This document shows, in pieces, positions 55,334-64,000 of a stretch of 64,000 nt of DNA (within the stretch, counting starts at the first letter, position 1; each line of letters starts with the position of its first letter). Origin of the DNA: Halomonas sp. (GTDB taxonomy: Bacteria; Pseudomonadota; Gammaproteobacteria; Pseudomonadales; Halomonadaceae); the NCBI RefSeq assembly GCF_017983445.1, contig NZ_JAGOBJ010000005.1, forward strand, positions 1 to 64,000. The letters run 5' to 3'. A program made the translations under genes and the position numbers. The notes under the pieces were generated by a model. The model ran no database searches. It was not told the origin of the DNA and worked only from the letters and a program-made list of their open reading frames with translations.

Positions 55334-56407
55334 ATGCTTGCCCCGCTGATTACGTGTCTCGCACTATTACCCTTACTGGCAACAATAGTCGCACGTGTTC
55401 CGTTACGCTGGTGGTGGATACGGTGCTTTGAATTTCCCCGCGTGCAAATAGCACTTTTGTCGCTCCTCTGCGGGCTAATGGCGTTCGTGTTTTTAGAACC
55501 CAGCGATTGGCGTTCAGCCGCTTGGGTCATTGTCCTTATTACGGTGGGTTTACAGGGTTGCTATATTTTACCTTGGACTCGCCTTTGGCGCGTTCAGGTT
55601 AAAACAGCTGCTAAAGAAACCTCCCAAGATCGCCATATTACGCTGTTAATTGCCAACGTATTGACTCCCAACCGGCGCGTCGAGGGGTTGATAAAAATGA
55701 TTCAACAGCACCAGCCGGATATCATTTTAACGCTGGAGTCAGATCAATGGTGGCAGGATCAGTTAGATCCTGAACTCGACGAAAAATGGACTTATAGCGT
55801 TAAAGTGCCACTCGATAATCTCTACGGCATGCACCTTTATTCGCGCCTCCCGCTGGAAAACACTGCGGTGAAATGGTTGATTCAGGAAGACATCCCTTCC
55901 ATTCATACCCAGGTAACGCTAAAAAATGGCGACTCTATTCGCCTGTATGCCGTTCATCCCCGCCCACCTGCCCCGGCGGAAAGTGATACATCATTATGGA
56001 GGGATGCCGAACTGTTGTGGGTAGGCCAGGAAGTTCACAAAAAACCTCGGCCTACGCTAGTGGCGGGGGATCTTAACGATGTGGCCTGGTCAAGCACCAC
56101 GCGCCTATTCTGCCGTATTAGCGGCATGCTCGACCCTCGGCGGGGTCGGGGTATGTTTAGTACCTTTCACGCCAAGAATCGACTATTACGCTGGCCTCTT
56201 GACCATATCTTCGTCACCAACCACTTCACGTTGGTAAATATGCAGCGGCTGGAAGCTTTTGGCTCTGATCACTTCCCTATCCTGGCGACCTTTTGCTACC
56301 AGCCTTCGCGCCAAGATGAACAAGAGAAGCCTCAGGCAGACAGCGAAGAGCGCGAAGAGGCCAGCGAAACCATACAACAGGGTAAAACAGCAAAGCAGAA
56401 AACCTGA
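55334..56407 (+). CDS. endonuclease/exonuclease/phosphatase family membrane protein (YafD-like)
   Basis: A 357-residue protein with about three N-terminal membrane helices (1-90) and then an EEP domain (about 100-320). Catalytic residues appear in ILTLESD (metal Glu), VAGDLNDVAWS (Asp/Asn), DHIFV and GSDHFPI (terminal Asp-His). The extreme C-terminus is charged. Substrate unknown; family members act on nucleic acids or phospholipids. It is convergent with fumC. Confidence 0.85.
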   Translation: MLAPLITCLALLPLLATIVARVPLRWWWIRCFEFPRVQIALLSLLCGLMAFVFLEPSDWRSAAWVIVLITVGLQGCYILPWTRLWRVQVKTAAKETSQDRHITLLIANVLTPNRRVEGLIKMIQQHQPDIILTLESDQWWQDQLDPELDEKWTYSVKVPLDNLYGMHLYSRLPLENTAVKWLIQEDIPSIHTQVTLKNGDSIRLYAVHPRPPAPAESDTSLWRDAELLWVGQEVHKKPRPTLVAGDLNDVAWSSTTRLFCRISGMLDPRRGRGMFSTFHAKNRLLRWPLDHIFVTNHFTLVNMQRLEAFGSDHFPILATFCYQPSRQDEQEKPQADSEEREEASETIQQGKTAKQKT

Positions 56408-56450
56408 AGCGCCGCTGGCGATCTAAAATGGGTTATTTCTTCTCGATAAC

Positions 56451-57830
56451 CTATTCAGGTATACCGCCCTGGGTCAGCACCGTTGGGTCTAACAATCTTT
56501 CCAACGCTTCCCGATCCAGGTCGGTTTGCTCTTCCGCCACATCAATAATCGGACGCCCTGCTTGGTAGGCTTTTTTAGCGATGGCCGCCGCCGCGTTATA
56601 GCCAATCACGCTATTGAGCGCCGTCACCAAAATAGGGTTACGCGCCAGAGGCCCCTGCAGGTTGTCCTCCCGCACCTTGAACGTTGCAATTGCCCGGTCC
56701 GCAAGCAGCCGTGAGGTATTGCTCATCAAGGTAATGGAGGTCAGTAGGTTGGTAGCCACCAGTGGCAGCATGACGTTTAGCTGGAAGTTACCGCTCTGGC
56801 CTGCCACCGTAATAGCCGCATCCAGCCCAATGACCTGGGCCGCCGCCTGGGCCGCTGACTCAGGGATCACAGGGTTGACCTTACCTGGCATAATTGAGCT
56901 TCCCGGTTGAAGCGCCTCAAGCTCAATTTCACCCAAGCCTGCCAAAGGCCCTGAATTCATCCAACGTAGATCATTGGCGATTTTCATGATGACACACGCC
57001 AAGCCTTTCAGCTGGCCGGAAAGCTCAACGGCCGAATCCTGGGAGGAGAGGCTGGCAAAAAAGCTATCATTGGGTGCAAAGCTTAGGCCGGTTTGCTCAC
57101 TTAGCTCTTTGGCTATCTGGTCGGCAAATCCTTCTGGCGCATTGATGCCGGTACCCACCGCCGTTCCCCCCTGCGCCAAACGACATAGTCGGCTCATCGC
57201 GCTATCGAATCGCTCAATGGCCTGGCCTAGCTGGCTGGACCACGCACCCAACTCCTGGTCCATACGCAGCGGCATGGCATCCATCAAGTGCGTACGCCCT
57301 GTTTTAACGACATGCGTAAGCTCGCTCGCACGCTGATCGATGCATGCCTTTAAATGCTCAAGTGCAGGTCGTAGCGACTCATTCACTGCAATGGCCGCTG
57401 AAACATGAATGGCCGTTGGAATAACGTCATTGCTTGATTGGCCCATGTTCACGTGATCATTAGGCGTTACTTCAACACCTTCACGGCTTGCCAGAGTAGC
57501 CAGTACTTCATTGACGTTCATATTGGTTGATGTGCCTGACCCCGTTTGAAATACGTCAATCGGGAACTGGTCGTCGTGCTCACCATTAATCACTGCCTGG
57601 GCGGCTTTTTGAATGGCGTCGGATCTCGCGTCATCCAACAGGCCCAACTGCTGATTAGTGCGGGCGGCGGCTAGCTTAATACGCGCCACGGCGTGTACAA
57701 AAGCGGGGGGCATTGGGGAGTGGGAAACGGGAAAGTTATTGATAGCCCGCTGCGTTTGGGCTCCATAAAGTGCGCTAGCCGGCACTTCAAGCTCACCCAT
57801 GCTGTCGCGTTCGGTACGAGTATCCATCAT
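56451..57830 (-). CDS. fumC: class II fumarate hydratase
   Basis: A 459-residue, iron-free fumarase of the TCA cycle. Conserved MGELEVPASALYGAQTQRA, QTGSGTSTNMNVNEV, NDHVNMGQSSND, HLMDAMPLR and the catalytic loop GSSIMPGKVNPV are all present. Length is close to E. coli FumC (467). The ATG start is followed by a second M; there is nothing else of note. Confidence 0.95.
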   Translation of the reverse strand: MMDTRTERDSMGELEVPASALYGAQTQRAINNFPVSHSPMPPAFVHAVARIKLAAARTNQQLGLLDDARSDAIQKAAQAVINGEHDDQFPIDVFQTGSGTSTNMNVNEVLATLASREGVEVTPNDHVNMGQSSNDVIPTAIHVSAAIAVNESLRPALEHLKACIDQRASELTHVVKTGRTHLMDAMPLRMDQELGAWSSQLGQAIERFDSAMSRLCRLAQGGTAVGTGINAPEGFADQIAKELSEQTGLSFAPNDSFFASLSSQDSAVELSGQLKGLACVIMKIANDLRWMNSGPLAGLGEIELEALQPGSSIMPGKVNPVIPESAAQAAAQVIGLDAAITVAGQSGNFQLNVMLPLVATNLLTSITLMSNTSRLLADRAIATFKVREDNLQGPLARNPILVTALNSVIGYNAAAAIAKKAYQAGRPIIDVAEEQTDLDREALERLLDPTVLTQGGIPE

Positions 57831-58132
57831 TTATGCTCCTTTTAAATGGTAATCAATCTTATTTATAACTGATCACGTCGGCAAGTCCCTTCGCAATAAC
57901 TGCAGCTATTCAAGCTAGACGCTCTAGGCGCTCGGGTAAACATCAACCGCGTTAGGTTAGAAAATAGACCTTTTGTTTTTATATTGCACTGCACAAAATC
58001 GACTGCTATGCTGCATTGCAAGAAAGTTTGATACTGATAGCCAAAGCTTAATGAAATAAATCGCCGCCTTTTAAAGGTGAACGTTATGAAACGAGATGCT
58101 TAAACGCATTATCTCAATTCAGGAGTTCTATA
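57831..58132 (+). promoter_or_regulatory. 302-nt fumC-phasin intergenic region with candidate PhaR sites
   Basis: Two related palindromes, TTGCACTGCAC (57984-57994) and CTGCATTGCAA (58011-58021), are 27 nt apart in front of the phasin gene. They resemble the TGC-N3-GCA core of sites bound by PhaR, the repressor of phasin genes in other bacteria. No phaR is in the window. Nothing else is seen besides unassigned promoters. Confidence 0.35.
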
Positions 58133-58507
58133 ATGAATACGCTCAACACTAATGAAATGAACCAGCAGTTTGATAACTTCTTTATGGCTCCTGCGCGTGC
58201 TTATGCCGCTTTGACTCTCGACTACGCTGAGAAGATGCTGAATGCGCAAGTTAACGCCAGCCAAGCCTATGCGGAAACCGGCATTGCGCAGCTGCGTCAG
58301 CTATCCAGCGTAAAAGACCCAGAAGGGCTGCGTAACTATATGGAAGGCCAGCAGCAGGTTGTAAAGCAGCTAGCAGAACAAGTTAAAGGCGACGCGGATA
58401 ACGTTGTTGCGCTTCATCAGGATTATTTTCAGAAGAGTCAGAAACTGACCGAAGACAGTGTTAAACAAGCTCAAACAGCGGCTGGCAAAATGCGCAAACC
58501 CGCCTAA
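58133..58507 (+). CDS. phasin family protein
   Basis: A 124-residue helical protein with the phasin pattern (MAPARAYAALTLDYAEKMLNAQVNASQAY, then Q-rich coiled-coil helices). Phasins coat polyhydroxyalkanoate granules. No signal peptide or membrane helix. AGGAG precedes the ATG. The PHA synthase genes are not nearby, so the role rests on family character. It converges with hda. Confidence 0.85.
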   Translation: MNTLNTNEMNQQFDNFFMAPARAYAALTLDYAEKMLNAQVNASQAYAETGIAQLRQLSSVKDPEGLRNYMEGQQQVVKQLAEQVKGDADNVVALHQDYFQKSQKLTEDSVKQAQTAAGKMRKPA

Positions 58508-58561
58508 GTAATCATTGATTAAAATAGTGACCTGCCCGCTAAATTCACAAGCGGGCATGGT

Positions 58562-59266
58562 TTACCAGTTAAGTGCTGACTTAACAAATGGAATCGTTAG
58601 CTTTCGCTTAGCGGATAAGGACGCTTGATCAAGCGTTTCAATAGCACGGCATAAATCACCTAGTTCACGCGGCCCACGGTGCAGAATATAGCGCCCTACA
58701 TCGTCCGGCAGCTGCAGCCCCCTGACATTTGCACGCAGCCTAAGCGCCGCCAGGCGTTCCTCATCGTTGAGCGGGTGAAGATGAAAGGTCACTCCCCACG
58801 TTAACCGTGAGGCCAGGTCAGGTAGCACAACATTAAGCTGGCGCGGTGGGGTATTGGAAGCAATCACAAGCTGCTTGCCTGCATCGCGCAATCGATTAAA
58901 CGCATGAAACAGCGCTTCTTCCCAACGTTTTCGGCCAACGACATACTCCAGATCATCAATCGCCACCAGATCCAGACGCTCGATGTCTTCAAGCATCAGG
59001 GGCGGAAAATGCCCCAGGTCAGCCAACGGTAGGTACAAGGCTCGCTTATCGGCATCGGAGGCAGCGTGGCAAGCCGCCTGTAAAAGATGACTTCTCCCAC
59101 TTCCCTGAGCGCCCCACAAATAGATAAAGGGCTCGGCATTGGGTTGAAATTGCTGAGTCAGATGCTCAACCAGTAGTGCGTTCGCGCCTGAAGCGTAATA
59201 ATTATTGAAGGTTGCGTCATCACGCAACCCTACTCCTAACGGCAGCTGTGCCGGCACTCGGCTCAT
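58562..59266 (-). CDS. hda: DnaA regulatory inactivator Hda
   Basis: A 234-residue DnaA-like AAA protein that stimulates ATP hydrolysis by DnaA after replication start. The N-terminal QLPLGVGL is the sliding-clamp binding motif. YLWGAQGSGRSHLLQAA (Walker A variant), LVAIDDLEYV (Walker B) and a C-terminal helical domain follow. It overlaps the stop of the transporter gene upstream by 4 nt (ATGA), so the two are one operon. Confidence 0.94.
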   Translation of the reverse strand: MSRVPAQLPLGVGLRDDATFNNYYASGANALLVEHLTQQFQPNAEPFIYLWGAQGSGRSHLLQAACHAASDADKRALYLPLADLGHFPPLMLEDIERLDLVAIDDLEYVVGRKRWEEALFHAFNRLRDAGKQLVIASNTPPRQLNVVLPDLASRLTWGVTFHLHPLNDEERLAALRLRANVRGLQLPDDVGRYILHRGPRELGDLCRAIETLDQASLSAKRKLTIPFVKSALNW

Positions 59267-60375
59267 GATGATTCCCTTTCGTCGTGACGATCCAGCCCAT
59301 CATGGTGGTTTAAAGGCGTTAATGAACGTTGGTCAGCATTATAAAGTGAGCTGTGCTTATAACGGTCGTTTAATTCGCGGAGAAGCACCATAAACACGGC
59401 GGCAACAGGCAACGCCAACAGTACACCGGTAAACCCAAACAGATTTCCACCTGCCAATACTGCAAAAATAACGGCAACCGGATGCAGGCCAATTTTATCG
59501 CCTAAAAGTTTGGGCTGTAGTATGACACTTTCTGCGGCTTGGCCGATACTAAATACCACGATGACGCCGAGTACCGCCCACCACGTACCGAATTGAAATA
59601 ACGCAACAATCAGGGCAACAGCAATCCCCACGATAAAGCCTAAAAACGGTACAAAACTAACCAGCCCGGCAACAAATCCAATCAACAAGCCAAAGTTAAG
59701 CCCCATCAAGGTAAGCCCCGTGGCGTAAATAACGCCTAAACACAGCATCACCAACAGCTGTCCACGTAGAAAAGACGACAGCACCTCATCACAGCGGCGT
59801 GCTAAACGAAACGTATCGCTCGCCCATTGCCGTGGTACCAAACTTGCAATATTGCGAAGCATACGATTCCAGTCGAGAAGCAAATAGAATGTAACGACCG
59901 GAATCAATGCGATATAGGTAATCCAGGTCATGAATGCCATACCGGAGCGGCCGATATGACCTAAAGCCTGGGCCAGATAGCCACCCGCATCACGCCAGTT
60001 CTCAACTAGAACTTCACGTACATTGGTCAACTCAGTGCGTAAATCGTAGCCAGTCCACTCCTGCACCTGAGGCGCCAGCACGTTCTCAACCCAATTAAAG
60101 ATTCCCGGTACCGCATCGCCCAACTGCTTAATCTGTTGAACGATCAGCGGTATGAGAATTAACAAGCTTGCCGTTAATACGATCAGCAATATTAAAAAGA
60201 CGAGACACACGGCCAGTGTGCGTCTCATGCCTAACCGCTGAAAATAGTTTGATAACGGATCGGCCAGGTATGCCAATACCATACTGGCAATAAAGGGCAT
60301 TAAAACTGAATTCAGAACATATACCAGTCCAATAAACACGACTAGCAGCACCACCCCTAACCATGAATTTCGCAT
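59263..60375 (-). CDS. AI-2E family transporter (PerM-like)
   Basis: A 370-residue membrane protein with about eight helices. The pattern VLMPFIASMVLAYLADPL, LIPLIVQQIKQLG, ITYIALIPVVTFYLLLDW and SFVPFLGFIVGIAVALIVA fits the AI-2E/PerM family. Members are thought to be ion or metabolite transporters; the substrate here is unknown. It is coupled to hda and divergent from purM. Confidence 0.88.
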   Translation of the reverse strand: MRNSWLGVVLLVVFIGLVYVLNSVLMPFIASMVLAYLADPLSNYFQRLGMRRTLAVCLVFLILLIVLTASLLILIPLIVQQIKQLGDAVPGIFNWVENVLAPQVQEWTGYDLRTELTNVREVLVENWRDAGGYLAQALGHIGRSGMAFMTWITYIALIPVVTFYLLLDWNRMLRNIASLVPRQWASDTFRLARRCDEVLSSFLRGQLLVMLCLGVIYATGLTLMGLNFGLLIGFVAGLVSFVPFLGFIVGIAVALIVALFQFGTWWAVLGVIVVFSIGQAAESVILQPKLLGDKIGLHPVAVIFAVLAGGNLFGFTGVLLALPVAAVFMVLLRELNDRYKHSSLYNADQRSLTPLNHHDGLDRHDERESS

Positions 60376-60573
60376 TGCATGATTCTCCTTCCTGGATCCA
60401 TCGATAGCGCTTTACGCACTGAATAATAACAAAAGTTGCCGGAACGCAGGTGCAACATGTATACCGGCGATGCGGGCCACGCCGCTCGGTGTTACAATCC
60501 ACATCAGTTATCGCCCAGCACTGGCCACCTCGCCAGCACTACCCGTACTGCTATAGGCTTCACAGGAACTGTC

Positions 60574-61641
60574 ATGACCGAGACTTCCACTTCTCCGGCT
60601 ACTCCTTCGCTCAGCTATAAGGATGCAGGTGTCGATATTGATGCCGGAAATGCCCTAGTTGACCGCATCAAACACGTTGCCAAACGCACCACTCGTCCAG
60701 AGGTAATGGGCGGCTTGGGCGGCTTTGGCGCTTTATGCGAGCTACCCGCAGGCTACAAGCAACCTGTTCTGGTATCTGGCACCGATGGAGTGGGCACCAA
60801 ACTGCGCCTAGCGATGGACCTTGGCAAGCACGACACCATTGGCATCGATTTAGTGGCAATGTGCGTTAATGATTTGATTGTCGCAGGTGCCGAACCACTG
60901 CTGTTCCTCGACTACTATGCCACGGGTAAGCTGGATGTGGATATCGCGGCCGACGTGGTGACCGGCATTGGCGCTGGTTGTGAGCTGGCTGGCTGCGCTT
61001 TGGTTGGTGGTGAAACCGCCGAAATGCCAGGTATGTATGAAGGCAATGACTACGACCTGGCCGGTTTTTGCGTCGGCGTTGTGGAAAAATCTGAAATTCT
61101 CGACGGCAGTAAAGTAAGCGAAGGCGATGTGCTGCTTGGCCTTGCCTCTTCAGGCCCTCACTCTAACGGCTACTCGTTAATCCGTAAGATCCTGGAAGTG
61201 AGCAATGCCTCGCTTGAAACGCAGGTAGATAACATCCCATTAGGCGATGCACTGATGGCGCCGACCCGCATTTATGTGAAATCGCTGCTTTCCTTGATGC
61301 GAGATACCTCTATTCCTGTACACGCGCTTTCCCATATTACCGGTGGCGGCCTGCTGGAAAACATTCCCCGCGTACTGCCTGAAAACCTCGCTGCACACGT
61401 TGATATTGCCTCATGGAAGCGCCCAGCGGTATTTGATTGGCTGCAGGTTCAAGGCAACGTTAATGAAATTGAAATGCACCGGGTACTTAACTGCGGTATC
61501 GGTATGGTAGTCGTGGTGCCTGCCGCAGAGGCAGAGCAGGCCATGGCTCATTTACAGACCCAGGGTGAAACGGTTTATCGCATTGGCCATATCATACAAC
61601 GCCAGGATGAAGCCGTGGTGCTGGAGAATCTGTCCGTATGA
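60574..61641 (+). CDS. purM: phosphoribosylformylglycinamidine cyclo-ligase (AIR synthetase)
   Basis: A 355-residue enzyme of purine biosynthesis converting FGAM to [63 protein letters not shown] and [12 protein letters not shown] are characteristic. The ATG at 60574 follows CAGGAAC; a longer in-frame extension is unlikely. It overlaps purN by 4 nt (ATGA). Confidence 0.96.
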   Translation: MTETSTSPATPSLSYKDAGVDIDAGNALVDRIKHVAKRTTRPEVMGGLGGFGALCELPAGYKQPVLVSGTDGVGTKLRLAMDLGKHDTIGIDLVAMCVNDLIVAGAEPLLFLDYYATGKLDVDIAADVVTGIGAGCELAGCALVGGETAEMPGMYEGNDYDLAGFCVGVVEKSEILDGSKVSEGDVLLGLASSGPHSNGYSLIRKILEVSNASLETQVDNIPLGDALMAPTRIYVKSLLSLMRDTSIPVHALSHITGGGLLENIPRVLPENLAAHVDIASWKRPAVFDWLQVQGNVNEIEMHRVLNCGIGMVVVVPAAEAEQAMAHLQTQGETVYRIGHIIQRQDEAVVLENLSV

Positions 61642-62390
61642 GTGGTACCGATTACCCCAGCGATACGATTAACGACATGGCGCCGGAACCGACCGGCCCG
61701 CGTCGGGTGGTCGTGCTGATTTCTGGCAGTGGCAGCAATCTTCAAGCACTGATTGATGCACAGTCTCATGACCGTTTAGGCGGTGAGATTGTGGCGGTGA
61801 TCTCCAACGTAGCAGACGCTTACGGCTTGAAGCGCGCCCACGAGGCAGGCATTGAAGCGGTTGCCCTGCCCCACCGCGAATACGATACTCGCGAGGCCTA
61901 CGATGGTGCGCTGATTAAAGTCATTGAGCGCCACGAGCCCGACCTGATCGTACTGGCAGGCTTTATGCGTATTTTAACGCCGCGCTTTGTACAACGCTTT
62001 TTAGGCCGGATGCTTAATATTCACCCCTCACTATTACCCGAATACCAAGGGTTAAATACCCATGCGCGGGCGCTGGCCGACAGAGTAACCAGCCACGGCT
62101 GTAGCGTGCATTTTGTTACCGAGGAGCTGGATGGCGGCCCAGTGGTTCTTCAGGCGGAATTAGCCGTAAGCGCTGAGGATAATGAAGAGACGCTCAAAGA
62201 GAAGGTTCACGCGCGCGAGCACCTTATTTATCCGATTGCGGTACAGTGGTTTTTAGAAGGTCGACTTCAGTTCAGCGCTGAAGGTGCCAGGATGGATGGG
62301 CACATGTTGCCTGTACATGGCATGCGCCTCTCGCATGCTGATGCCGCTGAAGAGTTAGATGAAGAACTGGACAAAGATACCGAAGAGTAA
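61638..62390 (+). CDS. purN: phosphoribosylglycinamide formyltransferase PurN
   Basis: A 250-residue folate-dependent GAR transformylase. [33 protein letters not shown], the active-site [16 protein letters not shown] and [17 protein letters not shown] are present. It is longer than E. coli PurN (212) owing to about 20 extra residues at the N-terminus and an acidic C-terminal tail (ending [11 protein letters not shown]). Coupled to purM. Confidence 0.95.
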   Translation: MSGTDYPSDTINDMAPEPTGPRRVVVLISGSGSNLQALIDAQSHDRLGGEIVAVISNVADAYGLKRAHEAGIEAVALPHREYDTREAYDGALIKVIERHEPDLIVLAGFMRILTPRFVQRFLGRMLNIHPSLLPEYQGLNTHARALADRVTSHGCSVHFVTEELDGGPVVLQAELAVSAEDNEETLKEKVHAREHLIYPIAVQWFLEGRLQFSAEGARMDGHMLPVHGMRLSHADAAEELDEELDKDTEE

Positions 62391-62434
62391 TTTTTTGCTT
62401 GATCGGTAGATGGTTGAGGCAAACACGTGCAGTA

Positions 62435-62474
62435 AACAACAAGGCCTTACGGTTTCCCGTAAGGCCTTGTTGTT
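62435..62474. terminator. bidirectional terminator between purN and dcd
   Basis: An 18-bp perfect stem (62435-62452 with 62457-62474) around a TTTC loop; the arms end in TTGTTGTT on the plus strand and correspondingly on the minus. It lies between converging purN and dcd and can serve both. Confidence 0.85.
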
Positions 62475-62498
62475 GGGTTGCCTGCTAACGCTTAGCCA

Positions 62499-63065
62499 TT
62501 AAGTACGTGGCAAGGTTACCCCACGCTGGCCCATATATTTACCCCCGCGATCTTTATACGAGGTTTCACAGACTTCATCAGATTCTAAAAACAACATTTG
62601 CGCCACACCTTCATGAGCATAAATCTTGGCAGGCAGATTGGTGGTGTTCGAGAATTCAAGCGTTACATGCCCCTCCCACTCGGGCTCAAGCGGCGTAACG
62701 TTCACGATGATGCCGCAACGCGCATAGGTTGATTTGCCCAGGCAAATGGTCAGCACGCTACGTGGAATGCGAAAGTACTCAACGGTTCTTGCCAAAGCAA
62801 AGGAGTTGGGCGGAATGATGCAGACATCACCCTTAATATCGACAAAGCTTTTCTCATCGAACGCCTTGGGATCTACGATGGCTGAGTGAATATTGGTAAA
62901 CACTTTAAACTCATCAGCACAGCGCACATCATACCCATAGCTTGAAGTACCGTAAGAGATCACTCGCTGATCATTTACATAGCGAACCTGCTCGGCTTCA
63001 AAAGGCTCAATCATGGCATCGCTTTGTGCCATGCGACGAATCCACTTATCTGATTTGATACTCAT
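62499..63065 (-). CDS. dcd: dCTP deaminase
   Basis: A 188-residue trimeric enzyme deaminating dCTP to d[46 protein letters not shown] and [28 protein letters not shown] contain the nucleotide and catalytic (Glu) residues. It lies 11 nt after apbC. Its dUTP product is the source of uracil handled by Ung. Confidence 0.95.
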   Translation of the reverse strand: MSIKSDKWIRRMAQSDAMIEPFEAEQVRYVNDQRVISYGTSSYGYDVRCADEFKVFTNIHSAIVDPKAFDEKSFVDIKGDVCIIPPNSFALARTVEYFRIPRSVLTICLGKSTYARCGIIVNVTPLEPEWEGHVTLEFSNTTNLPAKIYAHEGVAQMLFLESDEVCETSYKDRGGKYMGQRGVTLPRT

Positions 63066-63076
63066 GTATTACTTCA

Positions 63077-63877
63077 TCACTCGCTAAAAGAAATAGTGGG
63101 GCCACCGCTTTCGCTGGCACTCACTGATTGGGCAACTTGTCTGGCGATCTCGGCAAACGTCTGGCTCACCGAGCTTTCAGGCTCTGATACAACGCTTGGG
63201 GTACCCGAGTCTGCCAACTCACGAATAGACAGCGTCAGGGGTAAACGCCCCAGCACCGTGGTTTGATACTCTTCAGCAATACTATCGCCACCGCCGGTAC
63301 CAAAGATGGCGGCTTCATGACCACAGTTCTCGCAGTGATAGAGGCTCATATTTTCCACTACACCAAGTACCGGCACGTTCACTTTACGGAACATTTCGAT
63401 ACCTTTGCGAGCATCTAAAAGCGCAATATCCTGGGGTGTAGTTACAATGACAGCGCCGCTTACCGGCACTTTCTGGGCCAACGTCAGTTGAATATCACCG
63501 GTACCCGGCGGCATATCAATCAACAGAAAATCCAGGTTATCCCACTGCGTTTGCGTGAGCATTTGCTGAAAAGCCCCTACGACCATTGGCCCACGCCATA
63601 CCATGGCCTCGCGGGTATTCACCAAAAAGGCCATGGACATCGCCTGCAGGCCATGTGCCTTTAAGGGTAAAAATTTATTGTCACTCGTAGACTCAGGACG
63701 AACACCCTCTTTAACCCCAAGCATCTGAGCCTGGCTTGGCCCATAAATATCCGCATCCAGAACGCCAACGCGGTAACCTTGGGCAGAAAGCGCCAGAGCA
63801 AGGTTAACGGTAACCGTCGATTTACCAACGCCACCTTTACCCGATGCCACTGCGACGATGTGTTTAACGCCATCCAT
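63077..63877 (-). CDS. apbC: Fe-S cluster carrier ATPase ApbC/Mrp, short form
   Basis: A 266-residue MinD/Mrp-type P-loop ATPase that carries Fe-S clusters to apo-proteins. Walker A variant VASGKGGVGKST (about 11-22), VLDADIYGPSQ (switch I), LLIDMPPGTGD (Walker B) and the cluster cysteines in SLYHCENCGHEA are clear. It lacks the roughly 100-residue N-terminal MIP18-like domain of E. coli Mrp (369); AGGAGG before the ATG at 63877 supports the short start. It heads an apbC-dcd transcript. Confidence 0.92.
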   Translation of the reverse strand: MDGVKHIVAVASGKGGVGKSTVTVNLALALSAQGYRVGVLDADIYGPSQAQMLGVKEGVRPESTSDNKFLPLKAHGLQAMSMAFLVNTREAMVWRGPMVVGAFQQMLTQTQWDNLDFLLIDMPPGTGDIQLTLAQKVPVSGAVIVTTPQDIALLDARKGIEMFRKVNVPVLGVVENMSLYHCENCGHEAAIFGTGGGDSIAEEYQTTVLGRLPLTLSIRELADSGTPSVVSEPESSVSQTFAEIARQVAQSVSASESGGPTISFSE

Positions 63878-63950
63878 TTAGTCGCCCTCCTATTATCTGA
63901 GTAGATCCTTCACATGGGGATAAATGATACTCTCTGAGCGCATATTCATA

Positions 63951-63989
63951 AACAAACAAAACGGATGCTGGGGTTGCCAACATCCGTTT
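63951..63989 (-). terminator. Rho-independent terminator of a gene beyond the right edge
   Basis: On the minus strand ACGGATGTTGG pairs with CCAGCATCCGT (one mismatch) and is followed by TTTTGTTTGTTT. It would end a leftward transcript entering from the right, separating it from apbC. Confidence 0.7.
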
Positions 63990-64000
63990 GATGGTTCGTC

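Overview
The window looks like a chromosomal stretch from a gammaproteobacterium, most likely of the Halomonadaceae (Halomonas and relatives). The grounds are the lexA/psrA/nagZ neighbourhood shared with Pseudomonas, a phasin gene, a PqiABC system, an RNase J-type nuclease and a Hda/PurM/PurN block. The genus is an inference from gene content and protein character; no database was searched. Nearly all of the sequence is ordinary core genome. I see no insertion sequence, prophage, integrase, CRISPR array, toxin-antitoxin pair or defence island.

Layout. At 1-333 lies the 5' end of a 16S rRNA gene read leftwards, with its boxA leader and promoter. At 404-7251 the leftward genes cydA-cydB-cydD-cydC-add encode a bd-type oxidase with a short quinol loop, its CydDC exporter and an adenine deaminase; a candidate FNR/Anr box lies upstream of cydA. 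Next come a Na+/Ca2+ exchanger, the pqiABC operon (8584-12258), the RNA helicase rhlE behind a heavily structured leader, a hypothetical gene, an MFS transporter, asparaginase and a DUF2789 gene. At 17105-20895 are a VTT membrane protein, a START-like protein and the queuosine precursor genes queC-queE-queD-like-ykgJ. A 1299-residue ATPase regulator and miaE follow on the minus strand, then acnB and a membrane-anchored GDPD on the plus strand.

At 30770-40033 are ggt, the divergent pair ppsA/ppsR, and psrA-ldt-nagZ-hpt divergent from lexA. At 40153-44828 are purU, an RNase J homologue and a molybdopterin block (mobB, a moaC-moaD fusion, moaE). At 44897-50018 a nucleobase-salvage block runs leftwards: purine permease, apt, gpt, ung, upp, uraA. 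Then come ribE, a candidate structured RNA ending in a terminator, metN-metI-metQ and free-methionine sulfoxide reductase, two identical tRNA-Val(GAC) genes, an EEP-family protein, fumC, a phasin, hda and an AI-2E-family transporter, purM-purN, and finally dcd and apbC.

How the genes fit together. Three themes recur. Purine and pyrimidine salvage is represented by add, hpt, apt, gpt, upp and two permeases. Methionine handling is represented by metNIQ plus the reductase of free methionine sulfoxide. The third theme is redox and cofactor assembly (cyd, moa/mob, que, apbC). The least explained items are a roughly 120-nt structured RNA candidate just upstream of metNIQ, the orphan 1299-residue regulator with a degenerate cyclase-like domain, the MoaC-MoaD fusion, a double T-fold QueD-like protein, and three successive hairpins ahead of rhlE. 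None of these amounts to a clearly new multi-gene system.
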